Assembly: GCA_947630725.1 (NCBI GenBank)
Contig: CANRIS010000007.1
Location: 26,200 to 90,199, forward strand
From: an uncultured Clostridia bacterium
GTDB lineage: Bacteria; Bacillota; Clostridia; Lachnospirales; CAG-274
Reading direction: 5' to 3'
DNA length: 64,000 nucleotides
In this document: positions 36,111 through 44,755 of the stretch, one piece after another
How positions within the stretch are numbered: the stretch's first letter is position 1
Layout of the letters: each line of letters starts with the position of its first letter
The notes under the pieces: model-generated
Database searches by the model: none
Seen by the model: only the letters and a program-made list of their open reading frames with translations
Told to the model about the DNA's origin: nothing
Program-made: the position numbers and the translations under genes

Positions 36111-37484
36111 ATGAGGATATGCAAAAGGGCTTTTATTTTTCTGATCGTATTTATCGTTCTGTCGGGATATACGGTGGTTTATGCGGAGGAAAACGGCTTT
36201 ACAAAGGATTGGGCAGAAAAAAATATTTTGCTGCAAAGGGCTGATTTTTCGGGCAGCAAAACGGGCAGCTACAGAGAAAGTCTGTCGGACAACTGGGCGT
36301 ATGTCTATGATTATTTTTACGGCGCATTGAGGGATTATGCAAATTATACGGAGGAGGCTGACGGGAATACCGTTATAACGGTGTCTTTTAAGGTATATGA
36401 CAGGGAGTATGACATTTCTCCATACAATTATCAGCTTGATTATGGAGATTGGAGACTTGATCATGATACAATGTTTTTGCTGGTAAATATGATAGCCTGC
36501 GACCACCCCGAAATTTTTTGGACAGTGGATACCTCCGAGTCTATATATACCGCTATGGCGTATAACTGCACAGACGGACACTATGAATTTTATATGAAGG
36601 CAAAGGCTATGGGGAGCGTTGCCGAGTTGGGTGAATACCAAAGAAAAATAAACGAGGTAAAAGCTGATATTATAAGCGGGGCAATGGCTGTCGATAATTT
36701 ATATGACAGGGTGAAGTATATACACGACAGCATATGCGACTATGGAGACTATGATTGGGAAACCATAAACGGAGAAAGAGGAACAGGCCACAATGTGGTC
36801 GGGCTTTTTGAAAACAGGCTTGGGGTCTGTGAGGCGTTTTCAAACGCTTTTAAAATGCTTTGTGATGAATGCGGCATAGACTGTGTTTTTGTACGCTGCC
36901 TTGACGAATATCATGGCTGGAACTATGTCAGAATGGAGGACGAAAAGTGGTATGCCGTTGATCTGACCCTTGACGGGCAGACACCGGAGACATTTCACAA
37001 TTATTTTCTGAAGGGCGCAGAGTACTTTTTTGAGGACCATCATATGGAAAATCCTCTTATGCTTGATTTTTCGCAGGAGGACTATGTTCCCGATGGAGGT
37101 TTTGAGGACAGGACAATAAAATTGTTTGTAAATTCATATGCCATAGATGTTTTTGGGAGACATTTTGATAATGACTCAGCTCCCGTCATCGTAAATTCAA
37201 GAACGATGCTGCCTGTAAGACCCGTTGCAGAGGCTCTCGGAGGAAAGCTTGAATGGGACGGGGAACAGAGAAAAGCCGTTATTACAAGCCCGAACGGAGA
37301 TAAAATTGATATTTTTGCGGATTCGGACAGGGCATATATAAACGGCAGAGAGACAAAGCTTGACTGCGCTGCATTTGTGTCAAACGGAAGAACATATCTT
37401 CCGCTCAGGTTTGCGGCGGAGGCTATGGGAGCTTCGGTAGAGTGGGAGCCTGATTTAAAGAGGATAACGATAACAAAACAATAA
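36111..37484 (+). CDS. Secreted transglutaminase-like protein with stalk domain
   Basis: A 457-residue exported protein. The ATG at 36111 follows GGAAGGG and gives the signal MRICKRAFIFLIVFIVLSGYTVVYA. Residues about 180-300 are a transglutaminase-like domain with Cys-His-Asp residues in LGVCEAFSNAFKML, DEYHGWNYVRM and WYAVDLTLD. The C-terminal 130 residues are a stalk domain (copper amine oxidase N-like; RTMLPVRPVAEALGGKLEWD and RTYLPLRFAAEAMGASVEWE), the same type found in the large surface protein at 8.7 kb. Such proteins are usually peptidases or wall crosslinkers in clostridia; the reaction is inferred. Confidence 0.82.
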   Translation: MRICKRAFIFLIVFIVLSGYTVVYAEENGFTKDWAEKNILLQRADFSGSKTGSYRESLSDNWAYVYDYFYGALRDYANYTEEADGNTVITVSFKVYDREYDISPYNYQLDYGDWRLDHDTMFLLVNMIACDHPEIFWTVDTSESIYTAMAYNCTDGHYEFYMKAKAMGSVAELGEYQRKINEVKADIISGAMAVDNLYDRVKYIHDSICDYGDYDWETINGERGTGHNVVGLFENRLGVCEAFSNAFKMLCDECGIDCVFVRCLDEYHGWNYVRMEDEKWYAVDLTLDGQTPETFHNYFLKGAEYFFEDHHMENPLMLDFSQEDYVPDGGFEDRTIKLFVNSYAIDVFGRHFDNDSAPVIVNSRTMLPVRPVAEALGGKLEWDGEQRKAVITSPNGDKIDIFADSDRAYINGRETKLDCAAFVSNGRTYLPLRFAAEAMGASVEWEPDLKRITITKQ

Positions 37485-37520
37485 AGCGATAAAATAACAA
37501 AGGAACAAAACAATAAAACA

Positions 37521-37554
37521 GGGCGGCCGTGTATTGTGGCTGCCCCGATTTTTT
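37521..37554 (+). terminator. Terminator between convergent genes
   Basis: GGGCGGCC and GGCTGCCC pair around GTGTATTGT, followed by a run of six T residues on the plus strand. Confidence 0.7.
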
Positions 37555-37585
37555 GTGTGTTGGAGTGTGTGTTGGAGTGGGTTTT

Positions 37586-38050
37586 TCAGCCTGCGTATTT
37601 TGTCAGCAGAATGGAAAAACGCTGTGCATTGTTCTGGTCGTCGGTCATAATTTCTTCAAGGGTGTCCCGTATCTGCCTGTTTAAAAAGCTGAATTTGAGA
37701 CTTCTTGCAAGCTCGGAGGAGGTTATTTCAGACAATGCTCCGCAGCGGAACTCCTCGGGAAGATTTTCGGAGGAGATGTTTTTTTCGTCCGATGAAGGTG
37801 TTGAATCAGGTGAAGGCGATAAAGTCTCTGCGCACCTTGGACGCATACCCGTGAATTTGTAGTGAAGCTCCGAAAGCATATGAAGGTGCTTTATTTTTGT
37901 AAGGATTATGTCTTCCAGAACCCTTTTGTCGTTTTCGTCCATAAGACAGTCGAGAAGTCTCGTATAGTGTGATATTTTATCTGCCGTTTGTTCTGTCCGG
38001 GCATTTATGAGCTTTATGATTTCTTCGTTTAAAACAGGAATTGTATCCAT
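37586..38050 (-). CDS. Ferritin-like domain protein, divergent
   Basis: A 154-residue protein. The start at 38050 (MDTIPVLNEEII) is chosen because GGGAGA lies upstream; the longer reading in the track lacks a site. The helical pattern and the segment KIKHLHMLSELHYKFTG resemble the ExxH...YxxLTG part of ferritin-like proteins common in clostridia, where it is often DExxH. Here a Lys replaces the usual acidic residue, so metal binding may be lost. A Ser/Pro-rich linker splits the two helical halves. The function is unknown; such proteins are often linked to spores or stress. Confidence 0.45.
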   Translation of the reverse strand: MDTIPVLNEEIIKLINARTEQTADKISHYTRLLDCLMDENDKRVLEDIILTKIKHLHMLSELHYKFTGMRPRCAETLSPSPDSTPSSDEKNISSENLPEEFRCGALSEITSSELARSLKFSFLNRQIRDTLEEIMTDDQNNAQRFSILLTKYAG

Positions 38051-38112
38051 TTTCTCCCTCTTTCCGCATTTATATATAATATAAAGCATATGAGGGATTT
38101 TTATAAAAAATG

Positions 38113-39393
38113 TTATTTTTGCTTTCTTTTTTCAGCCATAACAAGCATTTCATCAAAAGTCGCAGTGGGGTCGGTTTTTCTGTATTTTTCATACAGCTCA
38201 TACAGCTTTCTTGTGTTGTGGCCGTCCATATATTTTCCCGCTGTGTCAAGGAGCAGCTCCTTATAGCTTTTATGCTTTGATGAAATGTTCTCGAGAACAT
38301 ACTCCAGAACCTCGGCGGCCTTGTCGGCCTGACCGTTTTCGGAATATACATCGGAAAGGAGCCTTGCATCGTTTATATACTCCTTTTCTTCCGCCGACAT
38401 AAGGGAGCTTTTTATTTCGAGATCTCTCTGAAGGTTTGAGATGGCTTTTCCGTATATAAAATTTCTTCTGTATATATCTGCAATTTCCTTAAGGCAGTTT
38501 GCGTAAAAAATATTTTTAACCCCCAGACTTTTTTCAAAAATATCGAGAGCCCGCATTCTGAGATCGAGGGCTTTTTTGTCGTCTCCTGTTTTTGAACTGA
38601 CCTCGGCGGCTCTGTTCATAACCTCTCCGCCAAAAGGCTCTTCTAAAAGTCCTGTCTTTCCCAAAAGATACAGCGTCTTGTCATATTCGGAGAGAGCATC
38701 GGCATAATTTTCGGACTTTCTGTATACGGAGGCAAGATAGCTGACATTGGCAATATAGTCCGTATCCTCTTCGGTAAAAAGGGTTTTGAGAATATCCAGG
38801 GCGTTTTTGAAATATCCTATTGCCTTGTCGTATTCTTCAAGCTTTTCGTAGTCATAGCCTATAAGATTCAGATTGTTTGCGTATTCCTCGTCTTTTTCAC
38901 CTCTGAATTCAAGCGCTCTGATGTGGTATCTTACGGCGGAGGATGGATCCTTGAGATCATAGCAGCAACTGCCGAGATTTATGCAGGCATCGGCCTTGTC
39001 AAGGTAGCTGCAGCTTTCGCTTTCTCTGCCGTAGAATATAAGTCGGTAGCTTTTTCTGAGCAGCATACTGCCCGTATCGGTTTTGCCCAGTTTCATACAT
39101 ATTATGCCAAGGTTGCCCGAAAATATTGCCGCAAGTCTTTCTTTTTTCAGTCTTTCGACAATGGAGAGGGCGTTTTTGCATGGCTCGTAGGCTTGTGCAT
39201 AATCTCCCCTGTTTATATAAAAGAGACTGAGGTTGTATAGGTGACAGGCGTAATTTTCGGTTTCGGTAAGCTTGTTGCGTGTGTAATAAAGGGTTATTTT
39301 TTCGTTAAGCTCCTTTATTTTTTCGGGATCGTCCTCGTCAAAGTAATATTTGAAATTATTTAAAAGCTCGTTTATTCTAAGTTCAGCAGCCAT
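38113..39393 (-). CDS. Tetratricopeptide-repeat protein
   Basis: A 426-residue soluble protein made almost entirely of TPR-type helix pairs, for example YNLSLFYINRGDYAQAYEPCKNAL, NLIGYDYEKLEEYDKAIGYFKNAL and ASVYRKSENYADALSEYDKTLYLL. It resembles the kinesin-light-chain type TPR proteins and has no catalytic domain or signal peptide. Such repeats serve as protein-binding scaffolds. CGAGGA precedes the ATG. The gene is on its own on the minus strand between the ferritin-like gene and recX. No partner can be inferred. Confidence 0.75.
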   Translation of the reverse strand: MAAELRINELLNNFKYYFDEDDPEKIKELNEKITLYYTRNKLTETENYACHLYNLSLFYINRGDYAQAYEPCKNALSIVERLKKERLAAIFSGNLGIICMKLGKTDTGSMLLRKSYRLIFYGRESESCSYLDKADACINLGSCCYDLKDPSSAVRYHIRALEFRGEKDEEYANNLNLIGYDYEKLEEYDKAIGYFKNALDILKTLFTEEDTDYIANVSYLASVYRKSENYADALSEYDKTLYLLGKTGLLEEPFGGEVMNRAAEVSSKTGDDKKALDLRMRALDIFEKSLGVKNIFYANCLKEIADIYRRNFIYGKAISNLQRDLEIKSSLMSAEEKEYINDARLLSDVYSENGQADKAAEVLEYVLENISSKHKSYKELLLDTAGKYMDGHNTRKLYELYEKYRKTDPTATFDEMLVMAEKRKQK

Positions 39394-39444
39394 TTAAAAT
39401 TATCCTCGTTTTATAATAATATAATAAATATACTTTTTTTACAG

Positions 39445-39605
39445 GCGGCAGAGAACGGTCGGGGCGGCGGATTTTGCCTTCGCCATGCTCTTTTCCTGCG
39501 GAAAAAGCATAGGCGAAGATGCAAAATCCCGTGGGGGCGTCTTTGCGCAGCAAAGACGCCCCCACGCCCGGCTTACGCCGGGCGCCGCCCCGAGACGCCT
39601 GCCGC
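39445..39605. repeat. Cloverleaf palindromic element, copy C
   Basis: Same architecture as the elements at 32 kb but largely different sequence. The outermost stem GCGGCAG/CTGCCGC and an inner closing stem GGGGCGGCG (39461-39469) / CGCCGCCCC (39583-39591) enclose three hairpins. Hairpin 1 is long and bulged (GATTTTGC/GCAAAATC, TTCGCC/GGCGAA, TTTTCC/GGAAAA). Hairpin 2 has 16 bp (GTGGGGGCGTCTTTGC, loop GCA). Hairpin 3 has 7 bp (GCCCGGC, loop TTAC). It starts 12 bases after the recX stop and probably also ends that transcript. Confidence 0.8.
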
Positions 39606-39617
39606 AGTCCTTTCGGC

Positions 39618-40250
39618 TCATTCACAGTCGAAGCCATCACTTCTGTATTTTCCTAAAGCGTCTCGTATATCCGAATATGAAAAGCCAAGCCTTAACAGGT
39701 ATCCCATAAGGCGCTGCTCTTCTTTTCTGTCTTCTATAAGGCCGCCCCGAAGCTTTTTTTCGATTGCTTCGGTCATAAGCCTTTCGCTGTCCTCCTGCAT
39801 AAGCTCAGAAAATTCGTCTATGATCTCTTTGCTTATACCCTTTAGAAACAGCTCGTTTCGGAGTCTGTATTCTCCGCAGCCTTTAAGGCGCCTTTTTTCG
39901 TTTATGTAGCTTTCGGCAAATTTTCTGTCGTCAACATAACCGTATTTTTTCAAAAATTCAAGGGTTTTTTCGACAGCCTCATCGGGCAGATCCTCTTTTT
40001 TAAGTCTGTCGGATATTTCCTTTTCGGTTCTCATTCTGTAGCCCAAAAATCGAAGAGCTATGTTTTTTGCCTTTGCATAAGCGTTGTCTTTTGTTATTTC
40101 ATTAAGCTTTTCGGCGCTTATAGGCTCTCCGGGTCTGAGCTTATAATAAAGCAGATCCACATCGGTTATTGAAAAGGTATACTCTCCGTCCACAAAAACA
40201 GAGAATCTTTTTGTGTTGTGCTTTTGTCTCTGTATGTCTGTTATGATCAT
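39618..40250 (-). CDS. recX: Regulatory protein RecX
   Basis: Modulates RecA filament formation. It is 210 residues long and highly charged and helical, with RecX repeats: [67 protein letters not shown]. It begins inside the recA stop region (a 4-base overlap), so it is coupled to recA as in many Bacillota. A palindromic element follows its stop. Confidence 0.92.
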   Translation of the reverse strand: MIITDIQRQKHNTKRFSVFVDGEYTFSITDVDLLYYKLRPGEPISAEKLNEITKDNAYAKAKNIALRFLGYRMRTEKEISDRLKKEDLPDEAVEKTLEFLKKYGYVDDRKFAESYINEKRRLKGCGEYRLRNELFLKGISKEIIDEFSELMQEDSERLMTEAIEKKLRGGLIEDRKEEQRLMGYLLRLGFSYSDIRDALGKYRSDGFDCE

Positions 40251-41434
40251 TCCACATCAAGCTCCGCGAGATCCTCATCGTCAAACACGTCCTCTGAAAG
40301 CTTTTCGTCCTCGGAGGCTTTTTGCGCCTTCTGAGCCTTCGGCTTGTTTTCGGCTGCGTCCTCCGAATTTTCATCGGCCGGTTCAAGGGGCTTTGTGGGG
40401 TCTGCCGAAAGACCGTAATGCACTCTTACTGCCGCTTCTATTTCATCTCTCAGAGCGGGATTTTCGTCAAGAAACTTTTTGGCGTTTTCTCTGCCCTGTC
40501 CGAGCTTTCCGTCCTTGTAGGAGTACCACGCTCCGCCTTTTTTGACGATGTCCACATCGGCAGCCAGATCCAGTATGTCTCCCGTTTTGGATATGCCCTC
40601 TCCGAACATAATATCAAATTCGGCTGTTTTGAAGGGCGGCGCCACCTTGTTTTTGACTATCTTTGCCTTTGTTCTGTATCCCAGCACATCTGAGCCCTTT
40701 TTTATGGGGTCGGCTTTTCTTATATCTATTCTTATTGACGAATAAAATTTAAGCGCCCTGCCGCCTGTGGTGGTTTCGGGGTTGCCCATTACATAGCCTA
40801 TTTTTTCTCTGAGCTGATTTATGAAAATGACTATACAGTTGCTTTTGGCCGTTATTCCCGTGAGCTTTCTCAGCGCCTGAGACATAAGCCTTGCCTGAAG
40901 TCCCATATGAGAGTCTCCCATTTCGCCGTCTATTTCGGCTTTGGGGGTGAGCGCAGCAACGGAGTCCACAACAATTATGTCGATCGCTCCCGACCTCACC
41001 ATAGTTTCGCATATTTCGAGAGCCTGTTCTCCGTCATCGGGCTGAGAGATATAAAGCTCGTCTATATCAACGCCTATTTTGGAGGCATAGACGGGGTCAA
41101 GGGCGTGTTCGGCATCTATAAAGCCTGCTATGCCGCCTCTTTTTTGTACCTCCGCCACCATATGGAGGGCTGTTGTGGTTTTTCCTCCCGATTCGGGGCC
41201 GTATATTTCGATTATTCTTCCTTTGGGGATACCTCCGAGGCCGAGGGCAATATCGAGACTGAGGGAGCCTGTGGGAACAACCTCCACCGACATATTTCTT
41301 GTGGTTTCTCCCAGCTTCATTACCGCGCCCTTGCCAAAGCTTTTTTCAATGGCGACCAGAGCGGCTTTCAGAGCCTTTTCCTTCCCCATTTCGATATTTT
41401 CTTCAACCTTTGGTTTGGATTTTTTTTCTGCCAT
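40247..41434 (-). CDS. recA: Recombinase RecA
   Basis: DNA strand-exchange ATPase of homologous recombination and SOS induction. Of 395 residues, the Walker A is [12 protein letters not shown] and the start is [24 protein letters not shown]. Loops [20 protein letters not shown] (L2) and the MAW-like INRTVVDSV-type segment [22 protein letters not shown] are present. The C-terminal 60 residues are an Asp/Glu/Lys-rich tail typical of the family but somewhat long. AGGAGAT precedes the ATG. I saw no clear LexA box in the leader. Confidence 0.98.
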   Translation of the reverse strand: MAEKKSKPKVEENIEMGKEKALKAALVAIEKSFGKGAVMKLGETTRNMSVEVVPTGSLSLDIALGLGGIPKGRIIEIYGPESGGKTTTALHMVAEVQKRGGIAGFIDAEHALDPVYASKIGVDIDELYISQPDDGEQALEICETMVRSGAIDIIVVDSVAALTPKAEIDGEMGDSHMGLQARLMSQALRKLTGITAKSNCIVIFINQLREKIGYVMGNPETTTGGRALKFYSSIRIDIRKADPIKKGSDVLGYRTKAKIVKNKVAPPFKTAEFDIMFGEGISKTGDILDLAADVDIVKKGGAWYSYKDGKLGQGRENAKKFLDENPALRDEIEAAVRVHYGLSADPTKPLEPADENSEDAAENKPKAQKAQKASEDEKLSEDVFDDEDLAELDVE

Positions 41435-41535
41435 ATTGAAATCTCCTTATGTACATACGAAATGATCTTCCATAACTACAGTTTACATTAAAGGACGGTA
41501 AAAAAACCTGCAGTCTGTATATATAGTCTGTATAT

Positions 41536-41564
41536 ATTATATAATAAACCGATTTTTTTTTCAA
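41536..41564 (-). promoter_or_regulatory. Sigma-A promoter of recA-recX
   Basis: On the minus strand TTGAAA and TATAAT are separated by 17 bases. The leader is about 90 bases long and contains no obvious GAAC-N4-GTTC box. Confidence 0.75.
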
Positions 41565-41685
41565 CAGAAAAATAAAGACAATGGCGCCAAAGGCAAGGTT
41601 AAAAATTATAAAATTTCACAAAACGGCTTGCAATTGAGCCGAAAGTGTAGTATTATTATAATCGCCTTAAGAGGAGGAGTTTTTA

Positions 41686-43053
41686 TTGACAGACTACATA
41701 ATTATCGTGCTTCTTGTTGTATACAGATTCGTTATAAAGACTGTTTCTGCATCTTTGAGTGTTCTTGAAGTGGGACGGCTCACATACGACATAGGCGATG
41801 AGAAGTTAGAGAAAAAAATCGAAAGCTATAAGCTCAAAAGCAATTTTTATATGACCGCAGCAAGCCTTATGAGCGTTATTATACAGATATTTTCGGGTAT
41901 AATAATATACTCGAGGTTAGTTAATCTGTTCAGGCTGAATCCTGCTCTGTTTTATGACGGAAATGGTTTTTCGCCCGCAGGCTATATAGCGTTTCTTGCA
42001 GCCATACTTCTGCTATCGGTTGTGTTTACCGTGGTGGGAGGCCCTATTCCCAGAAACATAGCTATAAAAAATCCCATATGGTACATTGTTACCTTTGGTT
42101 TTCTGCTTAAGCTTACTTCCTTTGTGCTTTATCCCCTTGTGAGGATCATATCGGCGTTCAGCATCAAAATGTCGCAGCTTGAGCTTGACCCCGACGATTT
42201 TGAAATCGAGGAGGATACTCACGATGAGATACAGCAGCTTCTTTCAACGGGAGAGGAAAGCGGTACAATTGACGAAAACGAAAGAGAAATGATCGAAAAT
42301 GTTCTGGCTATTGACGAAATTACCGCCGAGGACATACTGACTCACCGAAAAGAGATCGTGGCGCTGCCCTCCGACTGCAAAATAGACGATATAAAGAAAA
42401 TTATACTCTATGAAAAATATACAAGAATACCTGTGTATGAAAAAAATATAGACAACATAATAGGTATACTCAACACAAAGGATTTCATAAGATATTATCT
42501 CAGAAGAACGGGAACAAAATTCAATATAAAAAGGCTTTTAAAGCCTACATTCTATGTCCCCACGAACAAAAAGGCGGATGAGATCTTTGAACAGATGCAG
42601 AGAGAAAAAATCCATCTTGCGGTTGTTGTGGACGAGTATGGCGGCACCCTCGGCATAGTCACAATGGAGGACATTGTGGAGGAGGTTATGGGAAATATAC
42701 TGGACGAGTTCGATATTGACGAGATTCCCATAATTGCCAAAAATGAGGACGGCAGCTTCACCATAGACGGAACGGCTCAGCTTGACGAGGTGAGAGAGGA
42801 GCTTGAAGTATCCGACTTTGAGGATGACGAGGACATAGACACAATAGGCGGATATATGATATCCCGACTGGGGTATATTCCCGAAGATAACTCCGAGTTT
42901 GAATGCAGTCATGACGGCTGGATATTCAAGGCGGAAAAAATAGAAGGCAAAAGAGTAGTTCTTATAAAAGCCGAAAAAATATTGAGCAGGTTGGATAATC
43001 GCGCCCATGAGGGTGAGGAAAGTCCGGGCTCCGCAGAGCAGGATGCCGGATAA
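41686..43053 (+). CDS. CNNM/HlyC-CorC family membrane protein with CBS domains
   Basis: A 455-residue membrane protein. The N-terminal DUF21/CNNM domain has helices such as FYMTAASLMSVIIQIFSGIIIY and YIAFLAAILLLSVVFTVVGG. Two CBS domains follow (EDILTHRKEIVALPSDCKIDDI, IHLAVVVDEYGGTLGIVTMEDIVEEVMGNI), then a CorC/HlyC transporter-associated domain (DEIPIIAKNEDGSFTIDGTA). Relatives transport or regulate magnesium or cobalt. The start is a TTG after AGAGGAGG. The last 23 residues (from about LDNRAHEGEES) are translated RNase P RNA sequence, since rnpB overlaps the 3' end. Confidence 0.88.
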   Translation: MTDYIIIVLLVVYRFVIKTVSASLSVLEVGRLTYDIGDEKLEKKIESYKLKSNFYMTAASLMSVIIQIFSGIIIYSRLVNLFRLNPALFYDGNGFSPAGYIAFLAAILLLSVVFTVVGGPIPRNIAIKNPIWYIVTFGFLLKLTSFVLYPLVRIISAFSIKMSQLELDPDDFEIEEDTHDEIQQLLSTGEESGTIDENEREMIENVLAIDEITAEDILTHRKEIVALPSDCKIDDIKKIILYEKYTRIPVYEKNIDNIIGILNTKDFIRYYLRRTGTKFNIKRLLKPTFYVPTNKKADEIFEQMQREKIHLAVVVDEYGGTLGIVTMEDIVEEVMGNILDEFDIDEIPIIAKNEDGSFTIDGTAQLDEVREELEVSDFEDDEDIDTIGGYMISRLGYIPEDNSEFECSHDGWIFKAEKIEGKRVVLIKAEKILSRLDNRAHEGEESPGSAEQDAG

Positions 43054-43338
43054 CGTCCGGTGGAGGCGACTCTAAGGAAAGTGCAACAGAAATAAACCGC
43101 CCTCTTTTTGAGGGTAAGGGTGGAAAGGCGAGGTAAGGGCTCACCGCTTGTGCGGCAACGCAGAAGGCTCTGTAAACCCCATCCGGAGCAAGATCGGAAA
43201 GAAACAGCGGACATTTTTGTCCCGAGGGGCTGCTCGTCCCGTTTCAGGTACAGATCGCTGGAGACTGCCGGCAACGGCAGTACAAGACAGATGATTATCC
43301 ACGACAGAACCCGGCTTACAGACCTGCTCGATATTTTT
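42979..43338 (+). ncRNA. rnpB: RNase P RNA, type A
   Basis: Catalytic RNA that removes 5' leaders of tRNA precursors. Conserved blocks are present in order: GAGGAAAGTCCGGGCTCC (43015-), AAGTGCAACAGAAATAAACCG, GGTAAGGGCTCACCG, CCCATCCGGAGCAAGATCGG and CCACGACAGAACCCGGCTTACA (43299-43320). The P1 helix pairs ATATTGAGCAGGT (about 42979-) with ACCTGCTCGATAT, with one G-T pair, which sets both ends. It overlaps the last 75 bases of the CNNM gene, so its promoter must lie within that gene; TATAAA at 42963-42968 is a possible -10. Confidence 0.96.
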
Positions 43339-43353
43339 GACTTAAATATAAAT

Positions 43354-43391
43354 ATAAGCACTTCCGTATTTATGCGGCGGTGCTTATTTTT
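43354..43391 (+). terminator. Terminator of rnpB
   Basis: ATAAGCAC and GTGCTTAT pair, with inner CCG/CGG, and TTTTTGTTTT follows. Confidence 0.75.
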
Positions 43392-43414
43392 GTTTTATGT
43401 TTTATGCTTTATGT

Positions 43415-43927
43415 TTATTTGCCCGAGCTGCCGAGACGTCCCTCGCCCCGTGACGAGGGTATGCGCCTTAGCTCCTCTATGGAAATTTCCTTTCGGTCAA
43501 GCTCGTTGTGAACGTGGTGGATAACCCCCTGAAAGAGAGCCTTTTCGTAAGGATAGATTATAAAGCTTTTTTCGATAAGCTCCTTTACCGATGGAGGAAG
43601 GCTGTCGAGGTCTATCTTTGATATGATAACGGGCTTGCGGTTCGTGTTTGTGGTGGCAAGAAACCATTCGCCCCGATAGCCTGAATCTATCACTCCTGCG
43701 GAGTATTTTATACCCCTGCTGCCGCTGGAACCTCTCTCCTCTATCTGTATATAATAATCCGTGGGAATTGCCGAGGCTATGCCCGTAGGCACGAGGACAG
43801 TCTGTCCCGGCTCAATAAGCATATAATCCTCACTGAAACAGGGGTAGATGTCAAGTCCCGCATTTTCGGGAGACCTGTCGGGTATCTGAGCATCTTTTCT
43901 TAATTTTGCAAAAAATATACTGTTCAT
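43415..43927 (-). CDS. dut: dUTP diphosphatase-like protein
   Basis: Hydrolyses dUTP to dUMP, keeping uracil out of DNA. Of 170 residues, the start at 43927 (MNSIFFAKLRKDAQ) has AAAGGAG upstream. Family motifs are visible: I AGLDIYP, II ERGSSGSRGI, III GVIDSGYRGEW, and a C-terminal motif V RGEGRLGSSGK. An insert of about 25 residues (NRKPVIISKIDLDSLPPSVKEL) lies between III and IV, making it longer than a minimal trimeric dUTPase. queF lies just upstream on the same strand. A related dCTP deaminase-like role is less likely. Confidence 0.82.
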   Translation of the reverse strand: MNSIFFAKLRKDAQIPDRSPENAGLDIYPCFSEDYMLIEPGQTVLVPTGIASAIPTDYYIQIEERGSSGSRGIKYSAGVIDSGYRGEWFLATTNTNRKPVIISKIDLDSLPPSVKELIEKSFIIYPYEKALFQGVIHHVHNELDRKEISIEELRRIPSSRGEGRLGSSGK

Positions 43928-43953
43928 TTTTTCTCCTTTTTTTTCGTGGGTTT

Positions 43954-44442
43954 TCAGCGGTTGTCTATTTTTTCGGGATAGAGGTCGTGGTTCAGAAGTC
44001 TGTTTTCGGCGGCTTTCTCCCATATTGTTCCCTTTCTGCCATAGTTGCAGTAGGGGTCTATGGAAATGCCTCCTCTGGGAGCGAATTTTCCCCATACCTC
44101 TATATATTTTGGATCCATAAGCTTTATAAGATCCTTCATAATTATATTTACGGTATCCTCGTGAAAACAGCCGTGGTTTCTGAAACTGAAAAGATACAGC
44201 TTCAGAGACTTGCTTTCGACCATTTTTTCATCGGGTACATACGAAATATAGATAGTGGCATAATCAGGCTGTCCCGTGATGGGGCAGAGAGCCGTAAATT
44301 CGGGGCAGTTGAACTTCACAAAATAGTCGTTTTCTCTGTGCTTGTTCAGAAAGACCTCCAAAATATCGGGGTCATAATCGGAGGGGTATTTTGCGACCCT
44401 GCTGCCCAAAAGAGTAAGCCCGGGTTTTTTGTTTTCCGACAT
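43954..44442 (-). CDS. queF: NADPH-dependent 7-cyano-7-deazaguanine reductase
   Basis: Reduces preQ0 to preQ1 in queuosine synthesis. It is 162 residues long, the short unimodular type of Bacillota. The catalytic Cys is in [14 protein letters not shown], and the QueF motif [16 protein letters not shown] with its NADPH-binding residues follows, then HEDTVN. The start at 44442 (MSENKKPG) has GGGAGA upstream. The product feeds the QueA step (34459) after insertion into tRNA by Tgt, which is not in the window. Confidence 0.96.
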   Translation of the reverse strand: MSENKKPGLTLLGSRVAKYPSDYDPDILEVFLNKHRENDYFVKFNCPEFTALCPITGQPDYATIYISYVPDEKMVESKSLKLYLFSFRNHGCFHEDTVNIIMKDLIKLMDPKYIEVWGKFAPRGGISIDPYCNYGRKGTIWEKAAENRLLNHDLYPEKIDNR

Positions 44443-44587
44443 ATATACATTCTCCCTTTCAATAATATATTTCTGTATAAACAATATTCTTATGCAGCTG
44501 CTTTTATATGAGACTGATTATCTGTATTTTATTTTATAAGAAAAAAATCCGTATGTCAATTTTTAATATTTAATTTCGGTTATTCTC

Positions 44588-44616
44588 TTGACAAATCTCA
44601 TTCAAATTTATAAGAT
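44588..44616 (+). promoter_or_regulatory. Promoter of the M18 aminopeptidase
   Basis: TTGACA (44588-44593) and TAAGAT (44611-44616) with 17-base spacing. The 140-base leader contains ACAAGGGA/TCCCTTGT, an 8-bp hairpin. Confidence 0.65.
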
Positions 44617-44755
44617 TATTGTAAGGAATATCCGATCAGACAACAGCTTGCGACAAGGGATAGGGATAACGCTCCCTTGTATATGCCGCAAAGGAGTTTT
44701 AGTCGGAGCCTGCTTAAGAAAAGCCGCACAGTCGGCAAAAAGGGGTGCAAAAAAA

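Noticed and set aside
39439-39709. ORFs on both strands across the recX-TPR gap
   Set aside because: They are read from the arms of palindromic element C and have no ribosome sites.
41435-41535. LexA/SOS box in the recA leader
   Set aside because: I looked for GAAC-N4-GTTC-type sites and found only imperfect matches not worth reporting.
43108-43524. 138-codon plus-strand ORF
   Set aside because: Its first half is the RNase P RNA core, so the frame is accidental.
44588-44755. 56-codon N-terminal extension of the M18 aminopeptidase
   Set aside because: The frame begins on the -35 box of the promoter; the internal ATG has the ribosome site and matches the family start.
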